From the NCBI GenBank assembly GCA_023511675.1, contig JAIMBC010000009.1, positions 1 through 47,356 of the forward strand: 47,356 bases of DNA. The letters run 5' to 3'. Within the stretch, counting starts at the first letter, position 1; every line of letters begins with the position of its first letter. Below are positions 9,968-19,406 of this stretch, piece by piece. The DNA comes from Pirellulales bacterium (GTDB lineage Bacteria > Planctomycetota > Planctomycetia > Pirellulales > JAIMBC01). The notes under the pieces were generated by a model. The model did not search any database and was not told the origin of the DNA. It was given only the letters and a program-made list of their open reading frames with translations. A program made the position numbers and the translations under genes.

Positions 9968-11647
9968 TTAGGGGCTGCGAGCCACCCCCGTGCGCGGCGG
10001 GGCCAGCCGGCGTGCCTCGCGAATGGCTGCCTCGAGCGCCGGGTCGCCCACGCGCGGCACGTTGCCGGCCGCATCAGGCCGGGCCACAACCTGCACTTCC
10101 ACGTCCGGCTGGACCCCGACCTCGTTGTAGGGATGGCCGTGGGGAGAGTAGAAGCGTGCCGTGGTCAACCGCAAACCGGCATTGGAGGCGTTGAGGGGAA
10201 AGATTCCCTGCACCGAGCCTTTGCCGTAACTGCGGCTTCCCACGATGGTACCACGCCGATGATCGCGGATCGCCCCGGCGAAAATCTCGCTGGCGCTTGC
10301 GCTTTCTCCGTCGATCAGCACCACCAGGGGAGTACGCCACGTGCCGGAAGCGTGCGCGCTATAGCTGAAGTCTTCCTGGCGGTTGCGGCCGCGGGTGGAA
10401 ACGATCACTCCCTGGGAAACGAACTTGTCTGCCACCTCCACGCTGGTGGTCAACAAGCCGCCCGGATTGCCGCGCAGGTCGATGATCAGGCTGCGCATCC
10501 CGGCGCGGTGCAGCTTCCACAGCGCTGCGTCCAGGTCCCGCGTGGTGGTCTTCTGAAAGCAGGTCAACCGCAGATAGGCCACGCCGTGCGCACGGTCGAT
10601 GATACGTGCCTCGTCGATGCTTGGCACCTCGACCTCCTCCCGGCGGATCTGCACGGCGCGCGCGGCCCGTCCGGGAGAGGCCACCAGGATCTCCACCAGC
10701 GTGCCTTCTGGACCTTGCAGCAGGTTGGCCGCCTCGTCGGCTGACATTTCCCGCGTGCTGCGCCCGTCGACCGCCACGATGCGATCTCCGGCTTGCAGGC
10801 GGGCACGCTGGGCAGGGCTGCCGGGAATCACCTTGACAATCTGCAAGGCTCCCTCGGCGGCCTTCAATTCGATGCCCAATCCCACGAAATTCCCCTCGAT
10901 CTGCGCATACACCTCGTCAAGCTGGCCAGCCGTGAGAAAGGTGCTATATGCGTCCAGGGCCCCCGCCGCGCCACAGGCGTATTCCAGTACGGTGACGGTT
11001 TCGGGCAGCCCCAGGCTGTCATACGCCAGGCGTGCCAGACGGCTCACGCACTCGCGAGCAGCCTGCCGGCTGGTAGGCTGCAGATCGGCCGCGTGGCTGC
11101 GCAAGTCCCGGCGGAAGCGGTGAATGCGGGCAGGGACGACGTCGGACAGATGGCTCTCGAGAAACAGAGGGTCTTCCAGGGCGATCTCCAGGGCGCGCGT
11201 GCCGTGTTGGACCAGGGAGGTCCATGCTGGAGCGTCCACGTAATGGGCGTGAATCTTCAGCAACACCTCGGAGTACAGGTCCAGGGCGGCCTCGGGCGTC
11301 AGCTCCTTGAGGCTCTGCAAAAAGGTCCGATCATGGTAGCGCCGGCCAAGGTCGTAGTGGATGCGGCTGACCTGCATCCGCTCCGCCAGGTCGCGATCGT
11401 GCGGGTAGCTGCGGAGCGCCTCTTCATAGAGCGTGAGCGCCTCTCCCCAGCGCCGTTGGGCCTCCAACGCCTGACCGCGCGTAAGCACGCCCGCCAGCTC
11501 ATCGGACACGCTGGACTGCGGTCCTATCTCTTCCTGGGCCGTGCCAGCCGAGGGACTGAAAGAGATCTGCGCCCACGCGGATCCAGCGCCAACGACCGCG
11601 GCGAGGACAACCAGGTGGCTCAGCTTTCGCATGACCCAACGACGCAT
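9968..11647 (-). CDS. carboxy-terminal processing protease, S41 family, with PDZ domain and signal peptide
   Basis: VIPGSPAQRARLQAGDRIVAVDG (PDZ), LIIDLRGNPGG, ESASASEIFAGAI and SYGKGSVQ (Ser/Lys dyad); N-terminal hydrophobic leader; start could also be at 11683 or inside the leader. Confidence 0.9.
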   Translation of the reverse strand: MRRWVMRKLSHLVVLAAVVGAGSAWAQISFSPSAGTAQEEIGPQSSVSDELAGVLTRGQALEAQRRWGEALTLYEEALRSYPHDRDLAERMQVSRIHYDLGRRYHDRTFLQSLKELTPEAALDLYSEVLLKIHAHYVDAPAWTSLVQHGTRALEIALEDPLFLESHLSDVVPARIHRFRRDLRSHAADLQPTSRQAARECVSRLARLAYDSLGLPETVTVLEYACGAAGALDAYSTFLTAGQLDEVYAQIEGNFVGLGIELKAAEGALQIVKVIPGSPAQRARLQAGDRIVAVDGRSTREMSADEAANLLQGPEGTLVEILVASPGRAARAVQIRREEVEVPSIDEARIIDRAHGVAYLRLTCFQKTTTRDLDAALWKLHRAGMRSLIIDLRGNPGGLLTTSVEVADKFVSQGVIVSTRGRNRQEDFSYSAHASGTWRTPLVVLIDGESASASEIFAGAIRDHRRGTIVGSRSYGKGSVQGIFPLNASNAGLRLTTARFYSPHGHPYNEVGVQPDVEVQVVARPDAAGNVPRVGDPALEAAIREARRLAPPRTGVARSP

Positions 11648-11724
11648 GGTGTGTTCCAGAGTCAGGTGGGGGAGTGGGGCCACGGCGCGGCCGAGAAGGA
11701 GGGCTCAAAATCCCCGGCCTCTGC

Positions 11725-11753
11725 AATATAGGCCACGATTTGGCCGTAGTCAA
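11725..11753 (-). promoter_or_regulatory. candidate sigma70-type promoter upstream of the S41 protease (TTGACT-N17-TATATT)
   Basis: Plus strand AATATA 11725-11730, 17-nt spacer, AGTCAA 11748-11753; near-consensus boxes with optimal spacing. Confidence 0.6.
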
Positions 11754-12088
11754 AAAGCGGCAGGCGAGGGCCTGTTTCTCTGCTCCTACAAGTGCTACGA
11801 CCGTTACCACCAGCCCTTGGCCGGCAGCACGGCGGAACCGGTAAGAGCGGCATGGCGGCCTGCCCAAAAAACTTCTGCTATCCCGGCGGGTCTGAACCTT
11901 CCTACGGCTGCAATGGTCCCAAAGTTCGGGCGATCCTGCCCGCCGCGGCTGCCACAGCGGCTCAAGCCGTCTCTGGGCCGGCCGCATGTGGGCGATTCTT
12001 CACCGACTTCCGCGCGCAGCGAGCACGCCGCGGACGAACACCTGGCACGTGCGTTCGGCCATGGCATGCCGGCTCCGCGTCCCAGCCG

Positions 12089-12142
12089 CCAATCGAGCCA
12101 TGGCGGCCAGTGGAGCCATGCCGGCCAATCGAGCCATGCCGG
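12089..12142. repeat. 18-bp tandem repeat, 3 copies (CCAATCGAGCCATGSCGG)
   Basis: CCAATCGAGCCATGGCGG / CCAGTGGAGCCATGCCGG / CCAATCGAGCCATGCCGG read directly, intergenic. Confidence 0.85.
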
Positions 12143-12369
12143 CCATGTGCGGGGCCGGCCCGTGCGCATGGAACGTGCGGGAGCCCTTCGTCAGCCATGC
12201 CGGTCACGCGCTGGGCCAGGCGCCCCAGCCCCTTGCGGTCGGGCGCTGCTTGCGCGCCGGTCAGACCGCCCCTCCACGCTTTGAGTGGACTCGCCCCGCT
12301 GCCTTCGTCGCGGCTGTTGGGGTACGGCGGGCCCCGCTCTGCAACAGGCGTCTGCGTCGCGCGTGGGTC

Positions 12370-14838
12370 CTAAGAGTGGCAAGGCGTACCGGGGCCGATG
12401 TGCTGTGCGATGGCCTCCTGCAACTGCTCCTCCTCCGTGCGGGCATAAGGCAGGCGGTGCAGCCAGGCCAGAAGAACACAGCCCGCCAGAAAGCCCGCCA
12501 GCACCGTTGGCCAGTTGTAGACGCAACTGCCGCCGGGGGTGCGGCTGACAAGCCACCCCAACAGGGGGGCCTCGGCCGCACGTGCCGCCAACTCGCTGGA
12601 GAACAGGGCCAGCCCGTTATGTACCGCGTGATAGCAGACCGCGGGCAGGAGGCTGCCGCTTTGCACCGCAAGGTAGCCGATCACCAGGCCTACCAGAGCA
12701 GCCACCAGAGACTGTTGGAAGAGGCCGTGGCTCACGCCAAAGAAAAAGCTGGCGGCGGCGATGGCCCACCATTTATGCCCCAGGTGTCTCAGTCCGGAGA
12801 GGATGAAGCCGCGGAAGGCCAGTTCCTCGCAGATGGCTGGCAGGAGGGCCAGCACGAGCAACAGATGCCAGGGAGAGGGTGCCTGGGAAACGTAATGGCC
12901 CAGCGAGGCTGCCAGGCGGTCGTCCAGGTCGTACAGTTCGGTTACGACGACATTGAGACGCATCACGACGGGGTGCAGGGCCACGGCGAGCAGCACGGCG
13001 GCGGGAAGGCAGGCGGGGTGCGGCAGGCGCAGCAGCAGCGTGCTACGGGGGCTGCGGGTGAGCATCACGGTCATTAACAGGGGGGGTGTTGCGACCACGG
13101 CGAGTTGGATGACGACGGCGGCGCGGGCAAACTCTCCGAAGGACTGCGGCGTGGGCAGGTGCAGGCTGACGTAGAACTGCAAGATGAGGATCAGCACGCC
13201 GCAAAACACGGCGGCCGGCGCGCTGGGGGTGTCATGGCGGTCTCGCAGGAGCTGTCGGAACCAGAGACCGAGGTGCAGCCGCTCGCTTTCTCGGAACAGC
13301 ACGCTCTCTCGATTGAACTGGTCGATGGCCCAGCGCACAGCCAGCAAGCAGCAGGCTGTCGTCACACCGACCACAGGCGCGAGGTACCGCAGGGCTTCGA
13401 GGTAACTTCCTTGCAAGAGAGCGTGCAGCAGCAGCACCACGCCCGTAACGGGAATCAGGCTGTTGCCCAGGTTCAATTCCACGCTGGGCGCCAGGGGGAG
13501 GATCATCAGCGGCATGATGACCATCACCAGCGGCATCAGATAGTACTGCCCTTCCTTGGTGCTGCGTGCAAAGGCAGCCAGCGCCAGGCACAGCGCGCTG
13601 AACAGGGCGGACATGGGCAGCAGCGCCAGCGCCAACCAGAGGGGCGTAAGCGGCGGCGGCGGGCCCACGTGGGGCAGATAGCTCATCAGCAACGAGCCCG
13701 TCAGCCCGATGGAGAGCACGTTCAACAAGGCAGTAAACACGCTGAACAACATGACCGTGCAGAGCTTGCCCCAGACAATCTCGCTGCGCTGGGCAGGGCT
13801 GGAGAGGAGCGTTTCCAGCGTGCCACGCTCTTTTTCGCCCGCACACAGGTCGATGGCTGGATAAAAGGCACCGGTGAGCGCCCAGATCAGCAGCAAGAAC
13901 GGCAGCAGATTGGCCCACATGCCGGCACTACGGTGGGCGGGGGGCGCCACGTCGTGCTCCGAGATTTCAAAGGGCCGCACTGCCTGTGCGGGAAGCTGGC
14001 GCGCGGCGAGATTGCGGCGGGCGACCTCTTCTCGCCACGCTTGCAGCACCGGCGCAAGCCGGACCTCGTAGGTGAGCGTCGACTTGTCATCCGCCGTGTT
14101 GTAGTAGATTTCAAAGCGCGGCAGCTCCCCCGCCTCTGGCAGCGTGGCAGCGGAGCTTGGGGCAGCGGCCTGTGCAGGGCTAGCGCGGTGTGCGGTGTTC
14201 GTGCCGACAGCAGCGGCGTCCGCGGAGGCGCGTTCTTCCGGGGGGGCAGCGGCATCGCCTGCGATCCGCGCCCGGGAGACGGCAGACGGCTGGGGTGTTT
14301 CCGCGCCGTCCCGGGCCGAGCGGCTCTGCGAAGAAGGAGCGCGCCCAGCGGCAGCAGCCTGCTGGGGAAGAGCTGGCTCCCGCCGGCTCGGCTCCTCGAC
14401 GGGGCAAGAAGCTGCCAGGCGTTCGCGCATGGCCGCCAGCCGTTTACCGAAGCCCGGCGGAAAGCAGACGACCACGTGCGCCGTTCCTTCTGCCAGTGCG
14501 CGTTGCGCCTGCACGGCGGTCGGCACGCTTGGGGCGGATGCCAGTTCCACACGCAAGAGCTGGCTGGCCGCCGTCCGCTCCGCTGGATCGCCGGCGAACA
14601 GATCGCGGGCAAAGCGGCCGTTCTCGATGAGCGGCGGTTCGTCGGGAAGTTCCTCCGCGCCCAGAATCAGTACCCGCGTCGGCCGCTGGCGCACGAATTG
14701 CAGCAACTGCAACAGGCTCATGCCCAACAGCGGATACAGCAGCAGCGGCAGCACGGCGATCATGAACAGCGTCCGCCTGTCGCGAAGCTGATCCCGCACC
14801 TCCCGGCAGAAAATCAGGCGTACGTTCGACCAGCTCAT
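12370..14838 (-). CDS. ABC-2 / Na+-efflux-type (NatB-like) permease fused to a C-terminal CPBP intramembrane metalloprotease domain
   Basis: N-terminal [28 protein letters not shown] and [27 protein letters not shown] (ABC-2); C-terminal [39 protein letters not shown] (CPBP EExxxR, FxxxH, HxxxN motifs). Confidence 0.88.
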   Translation of the reverse strand: MSWSNVRLIFCREVRDQLRDRRTLFMIAVLPLLLYPLLGMSLLQLLQFVRQRPTRVLILGAEELPDEPPLIENGRFARDLFAGDPAERTAASQLLRVELASAPSVPTAVQAQRALAEGTAHVVVCFPPGFGKRLAAMRERLAASCPVEEPSRREPALPQQAAAAGRAPSSQSRSARDGAETPQPSAVSRARIAGDAAAPPEERASADAAAVGTNTAHRASPAQAAAPSSAATLPEAGELPRFEIYYNTADDKSTLTYEVRLAPVLQAWREEVARRNLAARQLPAQAVRPFEISEHDVAPPAHRSAGMWANLLPFLLLIWALTGAFYPAIDLCAGEKERGTLETLLSSPAQRSEIVWGKLCTVMLFSVFTALLNVLSIGLTGSLLMSYLPHVGPPPPLTPLWLALALLPMSALFSALCLALAAFARSTKEGQYYLMPLVMVIMPLMILPLAPSVELNLGNSLIPVTGVVLLLHALLQGSYLEALRYLAPVVGVTTACCLLAVRWAIDQFNRESVLFRESERLHLGLWFRQLLRDRHDTPSAPAAVFCGVLILILQFYVSLHLPTPQSFGEFARAAVVIQLAVVATPPLLMTVMLTRSPRSTLLLRLPHPACLPAAVLLAVALHPVVMRLNVVVTELYDLDDRLAASLGHYVSQAPSPWHLLLVLALLPAICEELAFRGFILSGLRHLGHKWWAIAAASFFFGVSHGLFQQSLVAALVGLVIGYLAVQSGSLLPAVCYHAVHNGLALFSSELAARAAEAPLLGWLVSRTPGGSCVYNWPTVLAGFLAGCVLLAWLHRLPYARTEEEQLQEAIAQHIGPGTPCHS

Positions 14839-15635
14839 GGCCCCGCTCCTGCCAGAGCCCTGGCGGTATGCTCGGCATCCGCTTGCCGCGTCTCGCCCGC
14901 ATCATGAGCCGAGATCAACCGGAAGAACAGTTCCTCCAGATCCCGCTCATGGTACACGTCCCGCAGTTCCTCGATCGTGCCCTGAGCCAGAATCCGGCCG
15001 CGGTGCATGATGGCCACTCGGTCGCACAGCTTCTCCGCCTCGCGCATGATGTGCGTGGAAAACACAATACACTTGCCACAATCGCGCAGCTCCGCCACCG
15101 TACGCAGCAAAGCCCGCGCTACCAGCACGTCCAACCCGCTGGTCGCCTCGTCGAAAATCAGCACCGGCGGATCATGCACGATCGCCCGTGCAATGGATAC
15201 TTTCTGCCGCATGCCGGTAGACATCTTGGCGCCCAGCAGATCGCGGATCTCTTGCATCTGCAAACGGGCAAAGAGTTCCTCCATCCGCTGGCGCAGCTCC
15301 TCGGCCTCCAGGCCGTACAGCCGGCCGAAGTACTCGACCATCTCCCAGGCCGTCATCCGGTCGTAAACGCCCGTGTTGGCCGACATGAACCCGATCTGGT
15401 AGCGGACCTGCGCAGCCTGTGTGACCACGTCGTAACCGTTGATGCTGGCAGTTCCGCGCGTGGGGCGGAGGACGGTCGAAAGGATCCGCAGGGCGGTGGT
15501 CTTGCCCGCCCCGTTGGGCCCCAGAAGACCCAGAATCTCTCCGGCGTACGCGTCCAGGTTTACGCCGTCCAGGGCCACCAGCTTGCCGCGCCGCAGGTCG
15601 GCGTACTCCTTTGTAAGCTGGCACACGTGGATCAT
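14835..15635 (-). CDS. ABC transporter ATP-binding protein (NatA-like)
   Basis: [17 protein letters not shown] (Walker A), [33 protein letters not shown] (signature/Walker B); stop overlaps the permease start (ATGA, 14835-14838). Confidence 0.92.
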   Translation of the reverse strand: MIHVCQLTKEYADLRRGKLVALDGVNLDAYAGEILGLLGPNGAGKTTALRILSTVLRPTRGTASINGYDVVTQAAQVRYQIGFMSANTGVYDRMTAWEMVEYFGRLYGLEAEELRQRMEELFARLQMQEIRDLLGAKMSTGMRQKVSIARAIVHDPPVLIFDEATSGLDVLVARALLRTVAELRDCGKCIVFSTHIMREAEKLCDRVAIMHRGRILAQGTIEELRDVYHERDLEELFFRLISAHDAGETRQADAEHTARALAGAGP

Positions 15636-16009
15636 GCTGGTGGCGCAGGGGCTGCGGACTGTACGGTTTGGGCGGAAGCGGAAAGCTGGTGAGCTGGCCA
15701 CGGGACCTGGGCCCCGCTGCCCTCCACGCATGTACGATGAAGTCTAGCTTAGCCCAGGGCATACACAGGGGCGGGCCGCCTTACAGGCGGCATGGGCCGC
15801 AGGCTCGCGCACTGCCCGAGCTGTCACCCTTCGGTTCGGTGTCTTTCTGACGCTCACCCGGCAGTGGCATGGCCCGTAAGCACCTGCTAGGCGGCCTGCC
15901 TTGCCATGGCTGCTGCCTCGCAGCACTCGCCGGCAGCGGCTTCTGGCAGGCGCCACGGCCACGGCTTTATAATAAGAGCGTAGCCCATTTGGCCCCCTGG
16001 GTGCGATCT

Positions 16010-16414
16010 ATGCCCGTGCAGATGAAGTTGTCTCGGATCGTCATCAACGAAAGCTCCGAACATCAGTGCATCTACTTGCGGGAGGCGGAGGGCTCCCGCA
16101 GCTTTCCGATCGTGATCGGCATTTTCGAGGCCACCAGCATCGACCGGCGCGTAAAACGCCTGACCTCGCCTCGCCCCCTGACCCACGACCTGATCGTGAG
16201 CGTGGCGGATAACCTGGGCGCGGAGTTGCAGAGCGTGCTTATCAGCGAACTGAAAGAAGGCACCTATTATGCCCGACTGCGCCTCAAGCGAGACGGCGAG
16301 CTGGTCGAGGTCGACGCACGCCCGTCAGACGCCATCGCCGTGGCCGTGACCTGCGATCCCCCGCTGCCCATCTACGTGAACGAAGAGGTGCTCGACGAGG
16401 CCTTGCGCCCCTGA
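16010..16414 (+). CDS. bifunctional nuclease (BFN) / DUF151 family protein
   Basis: IYLREAEGSRSFPIVIGIFEATSI...RPLTHDL...VDARPSDAIAVAV typical of DUF151; TATAAT at 15968-15973 upstream. Confidence 0.87.
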   Translation: MPVQMKLSRIVINESSEHQCIYLREAEGSRSFPIVIGIFEATSIDRRVKRLTSPRPLTHDLIVSVADNLGAELQSVLISELKEGTYYARLRLKRDGELVEVDARPSDAIAVAVTCDPPLPIYVNEEVLDEALRP

Positions 16415-16514
16415 GCCGCAAGCCCTCTGGGTGCGACCGAACAGATTCCGCAGGTCCAGCCGCTTCGGCCGCCGGCGGCCGTGGCGATGGGAGGAAGCCG
16501 CTGCCACGCCGCCT

Positions 16515-17579
16515 TTACCGCACCAGGCCCGCAACCGGCGCGTTGGCAGCTTCTAGTTCAAGCAGCCGCTCCAACGGTGCAATCACCAGAATGGTGTCGT
16601 GCCCCTGCAACACCACGTCGTGGCTCGGGTTGACGTTCACGCCTTGGGCACCGCTATGCATCACGATGTTCACCAGGGCGTCGGCCTGAATCTGGCCCAC
16701 CCGCTTGCCCACCAATCCGCCGCTGGGGCAGATGGTCATGTCGACCATGTGGACCGGCCGCCCCGCTAGCTCAAAGCCCTGATACACCTTCCGCCCGGTG
16801 GCTGCGGCAATGAATGCCGGCGCGGCAACGCGCGCTGTGGAGATGGCGGGCATGGAAAACGCCCCGCCGAACTTGCTGGCCAGGGTGTCATCGAACAGCC
16901 GCAGCACGACCTTGAGTTTGGGGTTCAGGTCGCGCGCTGTGAGGGCGGAGTCGAGGTTGGTCAGGTCATCGCTGGTGGCGGCGATGAACGCTCGGGCGGC
17001 CTTGACGCCGGCCTGCTCGAGGACCTTCGCGTTGCGTCCATCGCCATGGATCACAGGCACGCCCAGGTCGGTCACTTCGTCGAGGAAAGGCGTCTCCCCC
17101 TGTTTTTCGACTGCTACGACCGCCTCGCGCAGGTCGAGCAGCCCGCGTATAATGCGATACCCCACCTTGCCGACGCCAACCACCACCACGTGGTCTCGGT
17201 GCAATGAGGCTACCATGCGATGCCACTCCTGGAGTTTGCTTTTCTGCGTGAATACGAGATATGCCAGCCGCACGACGGAATCTGCCACCGCTCCCAAGCC
17301 GACCAGCGGCAGCAAGAAGAACAGCGGCTGCAAGTACCAGTGTGCGTCATCAGGAAACTGCACTTCGTTGGGCGTTTCCATGAAGATCAACAAGAACGCG
17401 GCATGGCAAGCGGCGGGAAAGCTGGGCTTCTCGACCGCAAGGAATCGCAGCATCATGCCCCCGAGCAGAACCATGGACGTGAACACGACCAGCGGCCAGC
17501 GGAATTCCCAGAGCAGATAGCGAACGTAGCGGAGGTGGATCTGCCAGTGATGAGGCCGTGGCATGGTCGGCGTTTCCAC
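16515..17579 (-). CDS. ion-channel-like membrane protein with TrkA-N (RCK) domain
   Basis: N-terminal TM segments, then HVVVVGVGKVGYRIIRGL...GVPVIHGDGRNAKVLEQAGVKAARAFIAATSDDLTNL (TrkA-N) and a TrkA-C-like tail; start may be MPRPHHW (17564). Confidence 0.8.
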   Translation of the reverse strand: METPTMPRPHHWQIHLRYVRYLLWEFRWPLVVFTSMVLLGGMMLRFLAVEKPSFPAACHAAFLLIFMETPNEVQFPDDAHWYLQPLFFLLPLVGLGAVADSVVRLAYLVFTQKSKLQEWHRMVASLHRDHVVVVGVGKVGYRIIRGLLDLREAVVAVEKQGETPFLDEVTDLGVPVIHGDGRNAKVLEQAGVKAARAFIAATSDDLTNLDSALTARDLNPKLKVVLRLFDDTLASKFGGAFSMPAISTARVAAPAFIAAATGRKVYQGFELAGRPVHMVDMTICPSGGLVGKRVGQIQADALVNIVMHSGAQGVNVNPSHDVVLQGHDTILVIAPLERLLELEAANAPVAGLVR

Positions 17580-17730
17580 AGTGCGCTGCTGAGGATGCGC
17601 TGCCGAGCGGCCTGCCGAGAGTGGACCCTGCCGCCTGCGTCCTGCGGCAGTCCGGCCGGCGGCCCTATCATACGCGGCGGCGTGCCGCGGCTCAAATCAG
17701 CCCGCTTGGGAGCCGGGCGTGCCCGCCCCG

Positions 17731-18699
17731 TCACGTCGCCGCCGTATCACGGTACCAGTCCACGTAGGCACGCACTCCCTCTGCAAAACCGATCTGCGGT
17801 CGATAGTTGAGCAGTCGCTGGGCCTTGCTTAAGTCGGCACACGTGGCCGGCAAGTCCGCGGGCGAACCAGGCCGCAGCTCGATCTGGGCCGCCTTGCCGA
17901 GTGCCTGAGCCACCAGCTCGATCACCTCGCGGATGGCGATGGGCTCTGCGTGGCCCAGATTCACGGCTTCTCCCACAGCCGCCTCACATGCCAACGCAGC
18001 CAACAGACCCCGGCACACATCGCTGACGTGTGTGAAATCGCGTTGCACGCTGCCGTCTCCGTACAGGGGGATGGGCTGCCCGCGCTCGATGGCACGCGTG
18101 AACACGGCCAAGGCCAGGTCGGGACGCAGCCGGGGCCCATACACGCTGAACAACCGCGCGCACACGGCCGGTACGCCATGCACGCGCCAGTACATCAGGC
18201 AGAGCAGCTCCGCCGCCCGCTTGGAAACGCCGTACGGAGATAGCGGCACGCCCAGCGGACCGTCTTCCAAAAACGGTACCGGCGCCCCCCATCCGTACAC
18301 GGTCGACGAAGAGGCCAGCAGAAACCGCTCCAGCGGCCGACCGCGCACCGCCTCCAGCAGCGCCAGCGTCCCGCCCACATTCACCTGCTCGTACCGCCAC
18401 GGATCGGCCAGACTTGCTCGCACGCCGGCATGGCCCCCCAAATGGGCCACGTACCTGATGGCCTCCTCCGCAACCAGTCGCTGCATGAATGCTGCGTCGC
18501 AAAAGCTATGCTCGATCAGCCTGACGCGCGGATGCGCTACAAAGCCGGCCACGTTGGCCCGCTTGCGGGCAACATCGTAGCTGGGATTGAAATCGTCCAG
18601 GCATACCAGCCGGCAGTTCGTTTCTTCCAGCAGCAGCTCGACCAGGTGGCTGCCGATGAACCCGGCCGCACCCGTCACCAGCACGGTGCCGTCGATCAC
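17731..18699 (-). CDS. NAD-dependent epimerase/dehydratase (nucleotide-sugar 4-epimerase type)
   Basis: VLVTGAAGFIGSHLVELLL, SSSTVYG, SPYGVSKRAAELL (YxxxK), GDGSVQRDFTHVSDVCRG: extended SDR motifs. Confidence 0.9.
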   Translation of the reverse strand: MIDGTVLVTGAAGFIGSHLVELLLEETNCRLVCLDDFNPSYDVARKRANVAGFVAHPRVRLIEHSFCDAAFMQRLVAEEAIRYVAHLGGHAGVRASLADPWRYEQVNVGGTLALLEAVRGRPLERFLLASSSTVYGWGAPVPFLEDGPLGVPLSPYGVSKRAAELLCLMYWRVHGVPAVCARLFSVYGPRLRPDLALAVFTRAIERGQPIPLYGDGSVQRDFTHVSDVCRGLLAALACEAAVGEAVNLGHAEPIAIREVIELVAQALGKAAQIELRPGSPADLPATCADLSKAQRLLNYRPQIGFAEGVRAYVDWYRDTAAT

Positions 18700-19406
18700 T
18701 TCTCGCTCCTTATGCTAAAGGAAGCCGGTTCGCCCGCTGTTTGCCCATACACCATACGCCGCGCCTGGCGTGCGGGCACGCGCACGTCTCAGGCCAGCCT
18801 GCTGGATCGACTTTTACCATGTCGGCTGGCCGGCAGCCATGAACTCCACTGCGTATCTCGTTGCGGCAGCCCGCAGGCCACAAGGCGGTCCACACGTCTG
18901 GCCCAAGCAGCATCAGCGGCTGGGGAGCATGGCCAGACGGCGCTTGGGCGGTTTCCGATCCTCGGTCCCCCCCCGCCACCTATCTTCATTTTCTGGCCAT
19001 GCGTGACCGCCGTTCGTGGACCCTCCTTCATAGGCACACTTGCCGCCAAGCTGGTCACGACGACGCGTGGTGGCGGCGATGTGCTGCCCCGTGGGGCGGC
19101 GGGGTGCGGCGGCGACGTCCGTCGTCTCTTGGCCGTCCGTCTTTCCCATCTTGCTCACGTGGCCGGCAAGGGCTCGCGGCGACTGCCATATGGTACGAGG
19201 CGTCATCTGCCTGGTGCGTACAGGTGCGGCAGGGCGGGCCGGAGCGATCGCGGCCGTGTGGCATATGCCATGCTGGCGGCTTGGCGGCCGAGAGGGGTCA
19301 AGTCGAACTTTACGCCGTCCGAGGCGGCGCGAATAATGTGGGCGTGGGGCGTGCCACGGAAGGAAGAACCAGGGGCCGACAGGCTCCAGGCGGGAGAAAA
19401 GCCGGC

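Noticed and set aside
11541-12284. 247-aa plus-strand ORF in the spacer upstream of the S41 protease
   Set aside because: Contains the 18-bp tandem repeat and promoter region; composition and lack of motifs argue against coding.
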